Shown: positions 7,025 to 17,772 of the stretch, piece by piece
Layout of the letters: each line of letters opens with the position of its first letter
Position numbering within the stretch: position 1 is the first letter of the stretch
NCBI GenBank assembly: GCA_016720935.1
Contig: JADKJP010000007.1
Span: forward strand, 1-64,000
DNA: 64,000 nt
From: Bacteroidota bacterium
GTDB lineage: Bacteria > Bacteroidota > Bacteroidia > AKYH767-A > 2013-40CM-41-45
Direction of reading: 5' to 3'
Program-made: the position numbers and the translations under genes
Notes under the pieces: generated by a model
Told to the model about the DNA's origin: nothing
Database searches by the model: none
Seen by the model: the letters and a program-made list of their open reading frames with translations, nothing else

Positions 7025-7126
7025 ATTGAACATTTTTTCACTCTTTAACAGTTCATTTCTTCAACTTATTTTTTCCTGGCGCAATCAAACTTTTCTTTCC
7101 TTTGCACCACGAAATTATAGTCATTT

Positions 7127-8419
7127 ATGATTGACAGGTATATTTATTCCAGAGCCGATGAGGCATTACGTGTAATTAAAAGTGGTCAGCGAGTATTCAT
7201 ACACGGAAGTGCCGCTACGCCAACCTACATGTTACAGAAGCTGGCGGAAAGAGCTCCCGAACTCAGAAATGTTGAACTGGTGTGTATCAGTGTTCTAGGT
7301 GATTTCCCGGTAGCCAATCCGGAATACGCGAACAGTTTTTATACAAATTCATTATTTGTCTCAGAACCCATCCGACAGGCCGTTCACGATGGCCGGGCTG
7401 ATTATGTTCCGGTGTTTCTCAGTGAGATTCCGGATCTGTTTCGGAATAACATTCTGCCATTGGATGTCGCTATTGTACAGGTATCCATTCCTGACGAACA
7501 CGGCTATTGTTCCCTTGGTGTTTCTGTTGACATTGCCCGTACAGCTGTAAACCGTTCAGCACATGTTATTGCTCAGGTGAACCCCCAGATGCCAAGAACA
7601 CATGGCGACGGAATGATCCATGTAGATGCCTTTCACGCACTTGTTTATGCGGATGAACCGATCCACGAAATGACTTTTGGAGAACGGGTTTCAGATGATG
7701 AAAAAAGAATTGGTGAATACATCGCGGAATTAATTCCGGATAAAGCGACGTTGCAAATGGGAATTGGCGCTATTCCCGATGCTGTACTCAGTTTCCTGGG
7801 AAATCACAAAAACCTTGGAATTCACACAGAGATGTTCTCGGACGGAGTAATTGATCTGATCGAAAGTGATGTCATCAACAATAAATTCAAAGTCAAACAT
7901 CCGGGCAGAAGTGTCACCGGTTTTTGTCTGGGATCAAGAAGATTGTACGATTATGTGCACGACAATCCATCCTTCGCTTTTCATGACATTGATTATGTAA
8001 ACGAAGTTTCTGTGATTCGTCAGAATCCTAAAGTACATGCCATTAACAGCTGTATTGAAATTGATCTCACAGGACAAATTTGTTCAGATTCAATTGGAAC
8101 ATATCAGTATTCCGGAGTTGGAGGACAGATGGATTTTATGCGTGGTGCGGCATTATCTGAAGGTGGAAAACCAATCATCGCGCTTGCATCCAGAACCCGT
8201 AAGGGTACTTCGCGAATCGTTCCATTTCTGAAACAAGGCGCCGGTGTTGTAACTACACGTGCACATGTACATTATGTTGTTACGGAATTTGGTGTCGCTT
8301 TCCTGCTCGGAAAAAACCTCAGACAAAGAGCACAAGCCCTGATCAGCATTGCACATCCTGATGACAGAGAAATGCTGGACCGTGCAGCACACGACAGGTT
8401 TGGTGGAAAATTCATTTGA
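7127..8419 (+). CDS. acetyl-CoA hydrolase/CoA-transferase family protein
   Basis: 430 residues, a normal length for the 4-hydroxybutyrate/butyryl-CoA:acetate CoA-transferase group. Family motifs include a Gly-rich start (VFIHGSAATP), LQMGIGAIPDAVLSFL and GIHTEMFSDG. The glutamate of the last motif (Glu235) is the expected CoA-ester-forming residue. Near the C terminus GGQMDF and RIVPFL.GAGVVTTR fit the family. It moves CoA between acetate and another acyl group in the cytoplasm. The exact substrate cannot be read from sequence. It is a single gene with its own upstream region, convergent with the receptor gene downstream. Confidence 0.88.
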   Translation: MIDRYIYSRADEALRVIKSGQRVFIHGSAATPTYMLQKLAERAPELRNVELVCISVLGDFPVANPEYANSFYTNSLFVSEPIRQAVHDGRADYVPVFLSEIPDLFRNNILPLDVAIVQVSIPDEHGYCSLGVSVDIARTAVNRSAHVIAQVNPQMPRTHGDGMIHVDAFHALVYADEPIHEMTFGERVSDDEKRIGEYIAELIPDKATLQMGIGAIPDAVLSFLGNHKNLGIHTEMFSDGVIDLIESDVINNKFKVKHPGRSVTGFCLGSRRLYDYVHDNPSFAFHDIDYVNEVSVIRQNPKVHAINSCIEIDLTGQICSDSIGTYQYSGVGGQMDFMRGAALSEGGKPIIALASRTRKGTSRIVPFLKQGAGVVTTRAHVHYVVTEFGVAFLLGKNLRQRAQALISIAHPDDREMLDRAAHDRFGGKFI

Positions 8420-8448
8420 TTTGATCAGAACGTTTTAATCTGATCAAA
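8420..8448. terminator. hairpin between convergent genes
   Basis: TTTGATCAG (8420-8428) and CTGATCAAA (8440-8448) form a perfect 9-base stem directly after the CoA-transferase stop and before the receptor's stop. It lacks a strong T tract, so it may act as a weak terminator in either direction. Confidence 0.5.
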
Positions 8449-8456
8449 TTCATTCA

Positions 8457-10972
8457 TCAGAAGTCAATCATTTCAGGCGTATCCTGTTGTGGCATATTTC
8501 CACGTTGATTCTTTTTTCTCTGGAACAGATTGCTGTCTTGTTTTCCAAAACGATAAGTCAGTGTCAGCATTCCAACTCTGGATTCACGTGTCCGAATCAT
8601 GTGGGAAATGTAATAATCGTTAAATGAAGTGATGTCCATTTTTCTGGTGCCAAAAACATCCGTTACATTCAGACTTAATGATCCTTTTCCTTTCCACAAA
8701 TCCTGTCGTATCCCCGCATCTACTCCACTCATTCCTTTAAATCGTGATATCGGGCCCTTGAAGGGTGACATGTAATTGCCTGTTAGCTGAAATCCTGTAG
8801 TCTTTCCTAATCTCAAATTGACATTCAACCTTGCTGACCACTGTGTAGAAGCGCTTTGCAAATCCGCTTCAATATTTTTCCGTTGATCGTATTCTGATAA
8901 ACATTAAAACTACCCATGACATTGCCGAGCTTATCCATTGTATACCGAAGGATTGCTTCCGCTCCGATATTTTCAGACGAACTGTAATTGATAAAAGTAG
9001 CGGTAGAAATCCCGGTTGTACCGTCAATGGTCCGATAGCGTGAAATCAATTGATCGGTGTGACGATAATAAACTGTTGTAGTCAAATTAAAATTGTTGAT
9101 CATTCTTGAATAACCCAATTCAAGTGAATGAATAAATTCGGGTTTTAATTCCGGATTCCCTTTCCTGAGAAATAAGGAGTCAGAATAATCCACAAAAGGA
9201 TTCAAGGAACGCATTTCCGGTCGGTTAACTCTTCTGCTATAGGAAATTTGCATATCCTGTTTATCAGAAATTATATATTTCAGAAAAGCGCTTGGAAAGA
9301 AAGCAAGGTAATCCTTACTGAAAGAAGTTGACTGCGACCTGGAATTTCCATTCGTCAGCGTTTGTTCAGCCCGTAAGCCGGCATTGTACTCAAATTTTTT
9401 CCATTTCCCTGTGTACATTGAGTATGCCGCAAAAACCTGCTCATCAAAAATAAAATGATCGGATTTTAATGCATTGGTGAGGTAGTCTGATCCGGCACTA
9501 TCGAGGCTGGAAATGATCTGATCGTTATCGAATTGACGCAAGGTATTTTTTAAACCCGCTTCAAACTTTGAATTGTCTTTTATTGGCTGGACAAAATCAA
9601 TCTGACTGATGATGGTCTGATATGTATTCAGGTTATCACTCAACTGATAAGGTTTATCCTTGTCAAAATATTTGCTGCTTGATAAACTACTTTCTTCTGT
9701 TCTTTCATTGGAAGTATAATTAACACTACCGGAAAGCTCACGCTTAGAACCTGTCCAGGTTCGTTTGTAATCCAGTCCTGCATCATAACTCGTGTTTTTA
9801 TCTACTTCAGTAGACATCGTGTAATAGCTTTCATACACATTACCAAGACTATTCATAAAAGAGTAATCCGACTGACCAGGCTGATCATTTTTCCGTCTTG
9901 TAACGGAACCATTTATCCCAAGAACATTGTTTTTATTGAGATAAAAATCAGCACCGATTTTTCCGGTGTGAAATTCAGATTTATTTGTGGAATGTGAATT
10001 GTACTCATAGGAATACCGATCTTGTCCGGGGAAATAATTATCCTGATCGCCCGATCCGGTGTTGGTACGGTTTTCATGGCGAAATGAATAGTTCGCATAG
10101 AGATTCATTTTGGAACTCCTGTTGTTGAGTCCAAGCGAAAAGTTGTACTTGTCGTTGGTTCCAACTCCGGCAGCGACATTTCCATTCATCCCCTGCAATT
10201 TGCCTTTCTTGGTTTTGATATTGATGATTCCGCCCATTCCGTCAGCATCGTATTTCGCGGATGGATTTGTAATGACTTCTATCTGATCGACAGCACTGGC
10301 AGGGATCTGCTGAAGAACTGCTTTTCTGTCACCACCCAGCATGCCGGAGGGTTTTCCGTCGATGAGGATGGTAACATTTTCTGTTCCACGCAGACTCACT
10401 TTTCCATCCATGTCAACATTCACGGAAGGAATATTGGAAAGTACTTCAGTAACAGTTCCTCCGGTATTGACTATGTTCTTATCGACATTGTAAACTTTTC
10501 TCTCCAGTGAATTGATCAGGTCTGGCCTTTCAGCGGAAACATTGACTTCTTTCAATCTGGCAGTACTTGGATCAATAGAAATAACTCCTGCATCCACTTC
10601 AACATTTTGCGGAGTGATGACCATCGGTTCAGTATATTGAATTCCATATCCAAGGATGGTAATCTTGAGACGAAAGCGCCCCATTGGTAAATCTTCTATG
10701 AGAAATTTACCTTTTGTGTCGGTCAGTGCACCACCAACCATAGAAGAATCACGGGGTTTGATCGCGACGACGGAAGCATACTCGACCGGTTTATTGGTTT
10801 TGGAATCAATGATTTTCCCTGACAATTTTCCAATTTTAGGCATCGCGTTACGCAGGGAATCCGAACCGGGTCTGTTCATCCTCCCTGAATCCTGTGCTTT
10901 CAGAAAAAAACCTGCGCTGACAAAAAGCGCGATGAGAAAAAATAATCTTATGGCATTCGTTTGCTTTTCCAT
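8457..10972 (-). pseudogene. TonB-dependent receptor-like outer-membrane protein, frameshifted
   Basis: I chose the start at 10972 (MEKQTNAIRLFF), which gives a clean signal peptide ending near LKAQ. A carboxypeptidase-like regulatory domain follows (GKIIDSKTNKPVEYASVVAI), then a plug domain (VTEVLSNIPSVNVDMDGKVS; IEVITNPSAKYDADGMGG) and a beta-barrel. The frame breaks at the A run opposite 8875-8879. One added A joins NGK to NIEADLQSASTQ and the barrel continues to 8457, about 838 residues in total. The terminal segment has barrel-like VGMLTLTYRFG. The substrate is unknown, and the type is often called OMP_b-brl_2. All parts are present, so the break may be a sequencing error. Confidence 0.8.
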
Positions 10973-11154
10973 CGCTGCAAAGGTAATCATTTGGGTAGGT
11001 CAGACTAACTATAAATATTTCTTCATTCGTCCTTAAGAATCGTTAACCTGTTCAAGTTCAAGGATCGAGAATGGAGAATACAGAATAAATTATGCTGATT
11101 CTGAATGAAAATTGAACCGCCTTTGTAAGTATCTTTATCGGATCAAATTCCAAG

Positions 11155-12438
11155 ATGACACCACTGGCAGAAAGGATGCGCCCAAATGATCTTGACCATT
11201 ATATTGGCCAGGAACATCTTGTTGGCGAAGGAGCAATTCTAAGACGCTCCATTCATTCAAATTCAATTCCATCAATTATATTCTGGGGTCCTCCGGGTGT
11301 TGGTAAGACTACGTTAGCCGGAATTATTGCACGTCAACTTCGCAGACCTTTTTATGTTTTGAGCGCTGTAAGTTCAGGTGTAAAAGATGTACGGGAAGTC
11401 ATTGAAAAAGCAGCCCGGTATGCTACGGAATTGAAAGAAGTTCCCGGGAGCCCGGTTTTGTTCATCGATGAAATTCACCGGTTCAGCAAAAGTCAGCAGG
11501 ATTCATTATTGGGTGCTGTTGAGAAAGGACTTGTAACACTCATTGGCGCGACTACGGAAAATCCTTCCTTCGAGGTAATCTCTCCATTGCTTTCAAGATG
11601 CCAGGTCTATGTGCTGAAAGAATTATCAAAGGATGATCTTGTGCGAATCCTGGATCAGGCGATGAAAACAGATCCGATTTTACAAAAACGTAAGATAAGA
11701 CTTGAAGAGACTGAATCATTACTTCGTTTATCAGGTGGTGACGCACGCAAATTGCTGAATCTGTTTGAACTGGTTGTCAATACTTTTCCGGAATCTGAAG
11801 AAGCCGTGATTACAAACGCTGTTGTGCAGGACATCGCCCAGGAGAAAACTGCTCTTTACGACAAAGGTGGTGAGCAACATTACGACATCATCAGCGCGTT
11901 TATAAAATCCATGCGAGGTTCTGATCCAAACGCGGCAGTGTACTGGCTTGCAAGAATGATCCGGGGAGGAGAAGATCCATTGTTCATTGCGCGCAGAATG
12001 GTCATTCTCGCTTCCGAAGATATTGGGAACGCGAATCCTACCGCTATGGTAATTGCAAATGCTTGTTTTGAAGCTTGTCAAAAGATCGGTTTTCCGGAAA
12101 GCCGGATCATACTTTCTCAAACTGCCGTATACCTCGCATCTTCGGCTAAAAGCAACGCGTCTTATATGGCAATTGAAGAAGCATTGTCGCTGGTAGATAA
12201 AACCGGTGATCTTCCGGTGCCTTTAAATATCCGCAATGCACCGACTAAACTCATGAAAGAGCTTGGTTATGGTAAAGGCTATGATTACGATCATTCGAAG
12301 GAAGGAAATTTCGCTAAACAGGAATTTTTACCTCAGGGAATCAGTGGAAGTAAATTATATGATCCGGGAAACAATCCAAGGGAAAATGAACTACGCTTAT
12401 TCCTCCAACATCTTTGGAAGGAGAAATACAATTATTGA
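11155..12438 (+). CDS. rarA: replication-associated recombination protein RarA (MgsA)
   Basis: 427 residues, the usual length. An AAA+ ATPase with Walker A GPPGVGKTT (45-53), Walker B LFIDEIHRF (about 102-110), a sensor-1 region IGATTENPSFEV and the family's C-terminal oligomerisation part (MIRGGEDPLFIARRMVI; LASEDIGNANP). RarA acts with the replisome at stalled forks and is related to the clamp-loader subunit. The start follows MTPLAERMRPNDLDHYIGQEH, the expected N terminus. It is a stand-alone gene, divergent from the upstream receptor. Confidence 0.95.
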   Translation: MTPLAERMRPNDLDHYIGQEHLVGEGAILRRSIHSNSIPSIIFWGPPGVGKTTLAGIIARQLRRPFYVLSAVSSGVKDVREVIEKAARYATELKEVPGSPVLFIDEIHRFSKSQQDSLLGAVEKGLVTLIGATTENPSFEVISPLLSRCQVYVLKELSKDDLVRILDQAMKTDPILQKRKIRLEETESLLRLSGGDARKLLNLFELVVNTFPESEEAVITNAVVQDIAQEKTALYDKGGEQHYDIISAFIKSMRGSDPNAAVYWLARMIRGGEDPLFIARRMVILASEDIGNANPTAMVIANACFEACQKIGFPESRIILSQTAVYLASSAKSNASYMAIEEALSLVDKTGDLPVPLNIRNAPTKLMKELGYGKGYDYDHSKEGNFAKQEFLPQGISGSKLYDPGNNPRENELRLFLQHLWKEKYNY

Positions 12439-12596
12439 TTCAATATCATATCAACCCTCAGTAAATTCCTGATTTTTACCTAAGGTCTCTGATCGGAATT
12501 CACCGTTCCTGAATCCAGAATAGGAATGACCTATTCGTGACATTCCCCTGTTCAATGTTCTAATATTTTTTTGCATCTTTACGCAGAAGCAGACTT

Positions 12597-14195
12597 GTGA
12601 AAAAAACACTCATCCCTCTACTTTTTCTTTCCCTCCTCTTCTTACAGTTTTCCTGTAAAAAAGAAAATGATCGTCCTCAATGGGATGTCGCTGTGATAGG
12701 TCCGATCCTGAAAGCCAGATTGAGTATTGACCAGTTGATCGCCGATTCATTGCAACAGATCAATCCGGATGGATCGGTAAGTTTATTTTATTCATCGGAT
12801 GTTTTCAAACTTGATCCTGATTCTCTGTTTAAAATTCCGGATACAACATTAAAGACCCTGAACATCTGGCAATTCATTCCATATCCAGTTCAACCCAACA
12901 CTCCATTCTATAGTGTAAATAACAATATTCGATTGGGAATTTCAGGTCCTCAGCTTACAGAAGTATTAATCCGTTCAGGTAAAATAAGACTTGAAATTCG
13001 AAACACATTACCAACCAAAGTAAAAGTGACCTACATTATTCCGAAAGCAATGAAAGATGGTTTGCCTTTTAAAGTTCAGGAATATGTAGACTCCGGGTCT
13101 GTAACATCTCCGGTTACTTTTAGTGGAACATATGATCTGGATGGATATTTATTTGATCTTACCGGTGCTGCCGGAAATCAAACCAACACGGCGTATTACA
13201 ATGTTGAAGCAGTATCTGATCCCAATGGCCAGGTGTTCACTATTTCAATGGGCGATACTTTAATTAATTTAAATACTGTCATTCTCAGTCTTGTTCCTGA
13301 ATATGGAAAAGGATATCTCGGCCAAAAGACAATTCATCAGACCAGCGAGGTAACATCCGGAATTGGCAGGTTAATTCAAAGTGGTACTGTTCAGCTTGAC
13401 AGTCTTTCGATGGATCTTAAAATTGAGAACGGACTTGGAGCGGAAATTCAGACCTTGCTATCATCTTTTCAATCAAAGAATGAACACACCGGAACTACAA
13501 TTGATCTCCTTGCTCCTACTGTATTGAATCGTTACATCAATCTCAACAGGGCTACTGAAACCGGGAATCCTTTATCACCTGTGCGCCCAACCTATACCAC
13601 TATTCATTTAGACAATTCAAACAGCAACCTGATTAACCTTGTTGAGAATTTACCGGATAGATTTTTGTACGATCTTGATTTCAGTCTGAACCCTTTGGGT
13701 AACGTTTCAGGCAATAGCGATTTTCTATATCGTGACCATTTGGTGAATACACATCTGACGCTTCAATTACCATTAAGGTTTGCATTGAATCAGGTTCAAC
13801 TCGCCGACACACAGGAAATCGCGACATCGGATCTGTTGAATCTCGATCCGGTTGGACCCTCAACTTTCACGCTTCTTGCTGATAATGGCTTTCCATTTAC
13901 CATGGATCTTCAGCTGTTTCTGTTGAATGAAAACGGTGTAATGACCGATTCTCTGCTCATACCTTCTTCGATTGCGCAAGCCAACACCGATGCATCCTTC
14001 AGGGTAATTTCCCCTGTAAGAACCAAAATACCAATTCCGGTTGACGCATCCCGCAAGCAACATTTGCTTGAGGCGAAGAAGATGGCAATCCGTGCAAAAT
14101 TCACTACTCCTTCTTATCCCGGCCTTGTACAGATGTACTCGGATTATCACCTGGACCTGAAATTAATTGCTGATGGAATTTATTCAATACGTTAA
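12597..14195 (+). CDS. hypothetical lipoprotein
   Basis: 532 residues with a GTG start at 12597, the only start that gives the lipoprotein signal peptide (LFLSLLFLQFSCKK, lipobox FSC, Cys at about 20). The mature part is beta-rich with no domain I can name. It has several Asp/Asn-rich turns and reads like a surface or periplasmic beta-sandwich protein. The next gene, an outer-membrane protein, begins 23 bases inside its 3' end, so the two are probably co-translated and may work together at the outer membrane. Function unknown. Confidence 0.8.
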   Translation: MKKTLIPLLFLSLLFLQFSCKKENDRPQWDVAVIGPILKARLSIDQLIADSLQQINPDGSVSLFYSSDVFKLDPDSLFKIPDTTLKTLNIWQFIPYPVQPNTPFYSVNNNIRLGISGPQLTEVLIRSGKIRLEIRNTLPTKVKVTYIIPKAMKDGLPFKVQEYVDSGSVTSPVTFSGTYDLDGYLFDLTGAAGNQTNTAYYNVEAVSDPNGQVFTISMGDTLINLNTVILSLVPEYGKGYLGQKTIHQTSEVTSGIGRLIQSGTVQLDSLSMDLKIENGLGAEIQTLLSSFQSKNEHTGTTIDLLAPTVLNRYINLNRATETGNPLSPVRPTYTTIHLDNSNSNLINLVENLPDRFLYDLDFSLNPLGNVSGNSDFLYRDHLVNTHLTLQLPLRFALNQVQLADTQEIATSDLLNLDPVGPSTFTLLADNGFPFTMDLQLFLLNENGVMTDSLLIPSSIAQANTDASFRVISPVRTKIPIPVDASRKQHLLEAKKMAIRAKFTTPSYPGLVQMYSDYHLDLKLIADGIYSIR

Positions 14196-15462
14196 TTTTC
14201 TGAAACGCTGTCTTATTCTTTTTTGCTTTTTCCTTTTCGCTTCAATTCATTTGAAAGCAGGAACATGGCTTGATTCTTTCGGGAAGGATACACAAAAAAA
14301 GTCGAAGATTGAATTAAGTACAGGATATGATTTCGCGAGTGATGCTATCACGAATAAACTTGCCTCTTCTTATTTTTTCGCCAGATTCATCAATACTGAT
14401 ATGAAAGATGAGGTCAGCAAAAATCTCTTTGCCGTAAATCGTTTTGGGGCTGATGCAGGTTACGCGATTACTTATTCGCAGCAACTGGATAAATTATTTC
14501 AGAAAGAAGGATTTTCATGGAACATCGGCATTGCCGATCTGAATCATCTTCACAGCAGTTTTACCCGCGATGCGTTTGAAATTTACTTCAGAGGAAATTC
14601 TGCATATGCAGGAAAAACCGCGGAACTTGGAGAGTTTGATTTCAGTTTGCTCCATTACCAGCAATTCACTATTGGTTTGTCAAAAGAAAGCAAAGGAAAT
14701 CGGAGAACATATCTCTATCAGGCCGGAATTAGTTTTAATAAAGGACAAAAATTTCAAAGTATACATTCCGATCGTGCCAATTTGTTTACATCCGCGGATG
14801 CAGAATTTCTTGATATCGATTTTAATATTCACCTCAGAGGAAGTGATTCTTCCAGTACTGGACTCGGATCAATGAATGGAATTGGTGGCTCTGTTCATCT
14901 GGCAATCACGATTCAGGATGAAGATAAAAACGAATTCAGTGTACGGCTCAGCAATCTTGGTTTTATTCAGTTCAACGATAAATCCTATTCTGTTCCTGCC
15001 GACAGTTTATTCCGTTTCGAAGGAATTGACGCGAGTTCACTATTTGATTTTTCAGATTCCATCAGCACCAATGTTTCCTCAGACAGCGCGTTTGTACAAG
15101 GATTTTTACACAGAAGAAAAAATGAATCCTTTCAATATAATTTACCGGGAAAACTTTCATTGAATTATTGCAGGCATCTGAATAACCAAAATAGTATCAA
15201 TATAGGTCTGGAACAGATTTTTTTCAGTTCCTATCTTCCCCACGGCTGGTTCCGATTTGAACATCAATTTAAAGAAAGACATCGACTTGGAGTAATGCTT
15301 GGTTATGGTGGATACACTCTCTGGCAGGCAGGTTTATCCTATGAAGTAAAAATTGGTCAAACATGGTTTTTAAAGCTAGCCAGTCAGAACCTGAGCGGAT
15401 GGTTAAATACTAAATCGGGAAGAGCTCAGGGAGCTTTCGTATCTTTGTCAAAATATTTATAA
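14173..15462 (+). CDS. outer-membrane beta-barrel protein, DUF5723-like
   Basis: 429 residues from the ATG at 14173, overlapping the lipoprotein gene by 23 bases. The N-terminal signal segment is LKRCLILFCFFLFASIHLKAG. The rest alternates polar and hydrophobic residues in barrel strands and ends in an amphipathic strand with terminal aromatic residues (QGAFVSLSKYL). The opening GTWLDSFGKDTQKKSKIELS and overall size suggest the Bacteroidota DUF5723 group, from memory. Two bases separate it from kdsA, so it is in the same operon as an LPS gene. A role in the outer envelope is inferred. Confidence 0.65.
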   Translation: MEFIQYVNFLKRCLILFCFFLFASIHLKAGTWLDSFGKDTQKKSKIELSTGYDFASDAITNKLASSYFFARFINTDMKDEVSKNLFAVNRFGADAGYAITYSQQLDKLFQKEGFSWNIGIADLNHLHSSFTRDAFEIYFRGNSAYAGKTAELGEFDFSLLHYQQFTIGLSKESKGNRRTYLYQAGISFNKGQKFQSIHSDRANLFTSADAEFLDIDFNIHLRGSDSSSTGLGSMNGIGGSVHLAITIQDEDKNEFSVRLSNLGFIQFNDKSYSVPADSLFRFEGIDASSLFDFSDSISTNVSSDSAFVQGFLHRRKNESFQYNLPGKLSLNYCRHLNNQNSINIGLEQIFFSSYLPHGWFRFEHQFKERHRLGVMLGYGGYTLWQAGLSYEVKIGQTWFLKLASQNLSGWLNTKSGRAQGAFVSLSKYL

Positions 15463-15464
15463 TT

Positions 15465-16274
15465 ATGTTAAGTAATATACCGCACCTTCGAAATTTAGAT
15501 TCAGGAAATTTCTTTCTGATGGCCGGTCCATGTGTTGTCGAAAGTCCGGAAATGTGCCTGATGATTGCTCGCAGGGTTAAAGACATTACTGATCGATTAT
15601 CCATACCCTATATTTTCAAAGCGAGTTATCGTAAAGCCAACCGTACACGTTTGGATTCATTTACCGGAATTGGTGATGAAGAAGCATTGAACGTATTGGA
15701 GACTGTAAAAAAGGAAGTTGGTGTGCCGATAGTAACCGACATTCACGAGAGTCATGAGGCAGCTTTTGCCGCACGGGTTGCTGATGTCCTGCAGATTCCT
15801 GCTTTCCTGTGCAGACAGACCGAACTTCTTGTTGCAGCTGCTAAAACCGGAAAAACCGTCAACATAAAAAAGGGGCAGTTCCTTTCCGCTGATGCGATGA
15901 AATTTGCAGTAACAAAAGTTCGTGAAGCAGGTAATCCGAATATTATGCTCACCGAACGTGGAAATATGTTTGGTTACCAGGACTTGATTGTAGATTACAG
16001 AAACATTCCAGCGCTTCAGAAAAACAATGTTCCTGTTATTCTGGACATCACCCACTCTCTTCAACAGCCAAATCAGAGTTCCGGAGTAACCGGGGGAAAA
16101 CCGGAATTAATTGAACTAATTGCGAAAGCCGGTATTGCGGCAGGTGTTGATGGCATCTTTGTGGAAACTCATCCTGATCCGGCTAAAGCTCTTTCAGATG
16201 GCGCAAACATGCTTCATCTGGACTTGCTTGAAGATTTGTTACGCAAACTGATATCGTTGAGAAAAGCGATTTGA
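15465..16274 (+). CDS. kdsA: 3-deoxy-8-phosphooctulonate synthase
   Basis: 269 residues, full length. It condenses phosphoenolpyruvate with arabinose 5-phosphate to make Kdo-8-phosphate for lipopolysaccharide, in the cytoplasm. The N-terminal MAGPCVVESPE, FKASYRKANRT and the TEIH-like TDIHE motif fit. The metal ligands of the class II enzymes are all present: Cys23 (GPCVVES), His197 (DITHSLQ), Glu234 (FVETHPDP) and Asp245 (LSDGANM). It is therefore the metal-dependent type, unlike E. coli KdsA, which has Asn in place of Cys. It is packed between an outer-membrane protein gene and a T9SS cargo gene. Confidence 0.96.
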   Translation: MLSNIPHLRNLDSGNFFLMAGPCVVESPEMCLMIARRVKDITDRLSIPYIFKASYRKANRTRLDSFTGIGDEEALNVLETVKKEVGVPIVTDIHESHEAAFAARVADVLQIPAFLCRQTELLVAAAKTGKTVNIKKGQFLSADAMKFAVTKVREAGNPNIMLTERGNMFGYQDLIVDYRNIPALQKNNVPVILDITHSLQQPNQSSGVTGGKPELIELIAKAGIAAGVDGIFVETHPDPAKALSDGANMLHLDLLEDLLRKLISLRKAI

Positions 16275-16279
16275 AGCCT

Positions 16280-17737
16280 ATGAAAATCCGACTCCCACTC
16301 CTTTTTATTTGCATATTCTTATTTTTTTCCGACCTGAATGGCCAATCTATATTTATCAGGACATTCGGTTTCGGACGAATGAATGAAGCTGCCTGGATTG
16401 GTCAGACGGCAGATTTGGGATATGCAATCACGGGATCTACAACAGGTAGCTGGAATGAAGTTCCTGATATGTACCTGCTAAGGACGGACTCCAGCGGTAC
16501 TTTTTTATGGTCACAATTGTATGGCGGGAATAACATCGATCAATGCAAAGCAACGTTGATGACTTCTGACCATGGATTTATCCTGGCCGGGTACACAAAT
16601 AGTTTTAATATTAATAACGATTACAACGGCTATCTGGTAAGAACCGATTCGATTGGAAATCTCTTGTGGAGCCGAACTTATGGTACATCGAACTGGGATC
16701 TGATTGAATCCATTGCACCAACTTCGGATCATGGATTTATTACTGCGGGAACCAGTTATGGAACAAGTAATGGACGACCAACCGGTTGGATACTTCGATT
16801 GGATTCTGTCGGAGGAATTGTTTGGGAAAAATTCCTTGATTCCCCATTTGATCTACAACTGAAAAATATAATTCCTGTTCAAGACGGTAACTTTGTCGCC
16901 TGTGGATATTTCATAGACTCAAATACATCAAAAGACGAGGCATATGCGGTTAAAATAAACGCATCCAACGGTGATACACTTTGGAATTATTTTTATCAGG
17001 GACCTGAAGCTACCAGATTCCATTCGATCACTGAATACAATTCAGGAAGTCTGGGATTATGTGGTTATATGCTTACTGCAGCGGACACAAACCGCGATGA
17101 ATTAATTTTCGGGTTAAACTCATCAGGAATTAAAATATTTGAAAATCCTCTTCATGAGAATGGCAAAACCGAAGGGTTTAATAAAATCATGTACGTGAAT
17201 GATACCCTTTTTGCTGCGGGCTCTACTTCTACTTTTGGTTCGGGAAATCAGGATTACCATTTGATGAAATTTGACACTTCCGGAAACTTCATCTATGCAG
17301 CGAATTGGGGTGGAAACGATGATGAAATCTGCTATTCATTTGTGCCAACTTCAGATACCGGTTTTGCATTAATTGGAACAACAAAATCATTTGGACCAAC
17401 TTTTCAATCCATCATGCTGGTGAAAACCAATCATGCATTGACAACTACCAATGTCGTGACAATAAACGTCCCGGAAATTAGTAAGGAAAATCCATTTTCA
17501 ATTTACCCAAATCCATGCAGCTCATTACTGACAATTTTTCCAAATAAACTTCAAAATTCAACAGAAAATTATTCTATCCGGATTTTTTCATCTGCAGGGA
17601 TACTGATGAAATCTATTTCAAATAAAGGAGAATCTTTGCAGATTTCAACTGAAGAATTTCCAAATGGATTGTATTTGCTACAAGTTATTTCTATGAAAGG
17701 AAGCACCTACAATTACCGGATAATCAAAGAGGATTGA
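16280..17737 (+). CDS. T9SS type A sorting domain-containing secreted protein
   Basis: 485 residues from the ATG at 16280. A signal peptide (about 1-21, ending near LNGQS) precedes repeated blade-like units of about 50-60 residues with the pattern DHGFI.AG.T, WSRTYG and LRTDS.G. These are delayed or degenerate beta-propeller repeats typical of Bacteroidota secreted proteins. The C terminus (about 405-485) is a type A sorting domain: FSIYPNPCSSLLTI, IRIFSSAGILMKS, LYLLQV. It should be exported by the T9SS and anchored or released at the surface. The function of the propeller is unknown. It starts 5 bases after kdsA and is probably co-transcribed with it. Confidence 0.85.
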   Translation: MKIRLPLLFICIFLFFSDLNGQSIFIRTFGFGRMNEAAWIGQTADLGYAITGSTTGSWNEVPDMYLLRTDSSGTFLWSQLYGGNNIDQCKATLMTSDHGFILAGYTNSFNINNDYNGYLVRTDSIGNLLWSRTYGTSNWDLIESIAPTSDHGFITAGTSYGTSNGRPTGWILRLDSVGGIVWEKFLDSPFDLQLKNIIPVQDGNFVACGYFIDSNTSKDEAYAVKINASNGDTLWNYFYQGPEATRFHSITEYNSGSLGLCGYMLTAADTNRDELIFGLNSSGIKIFENPLHENGKTEGFNKIMYVNDTLFAAGSTSTFGSGNQDYHLMKFDTSGNFIYAANWGGNDDEICYSFVPTSDTGFALIGTTKSFGPTFQSIMLVKTNHALTTTNVVTINVPEISKENPFSIYPNPCSSLLTIFPNKLQNSTENYSIRIFSSAGILMKSISNKGESLQISTEEFPNGLYLLQVISMKGSTYNYRIIKED

Positions 17738-17772
17738 TTTCAGTTTAAGAGATTAACACTCGTCGCGTCCCT

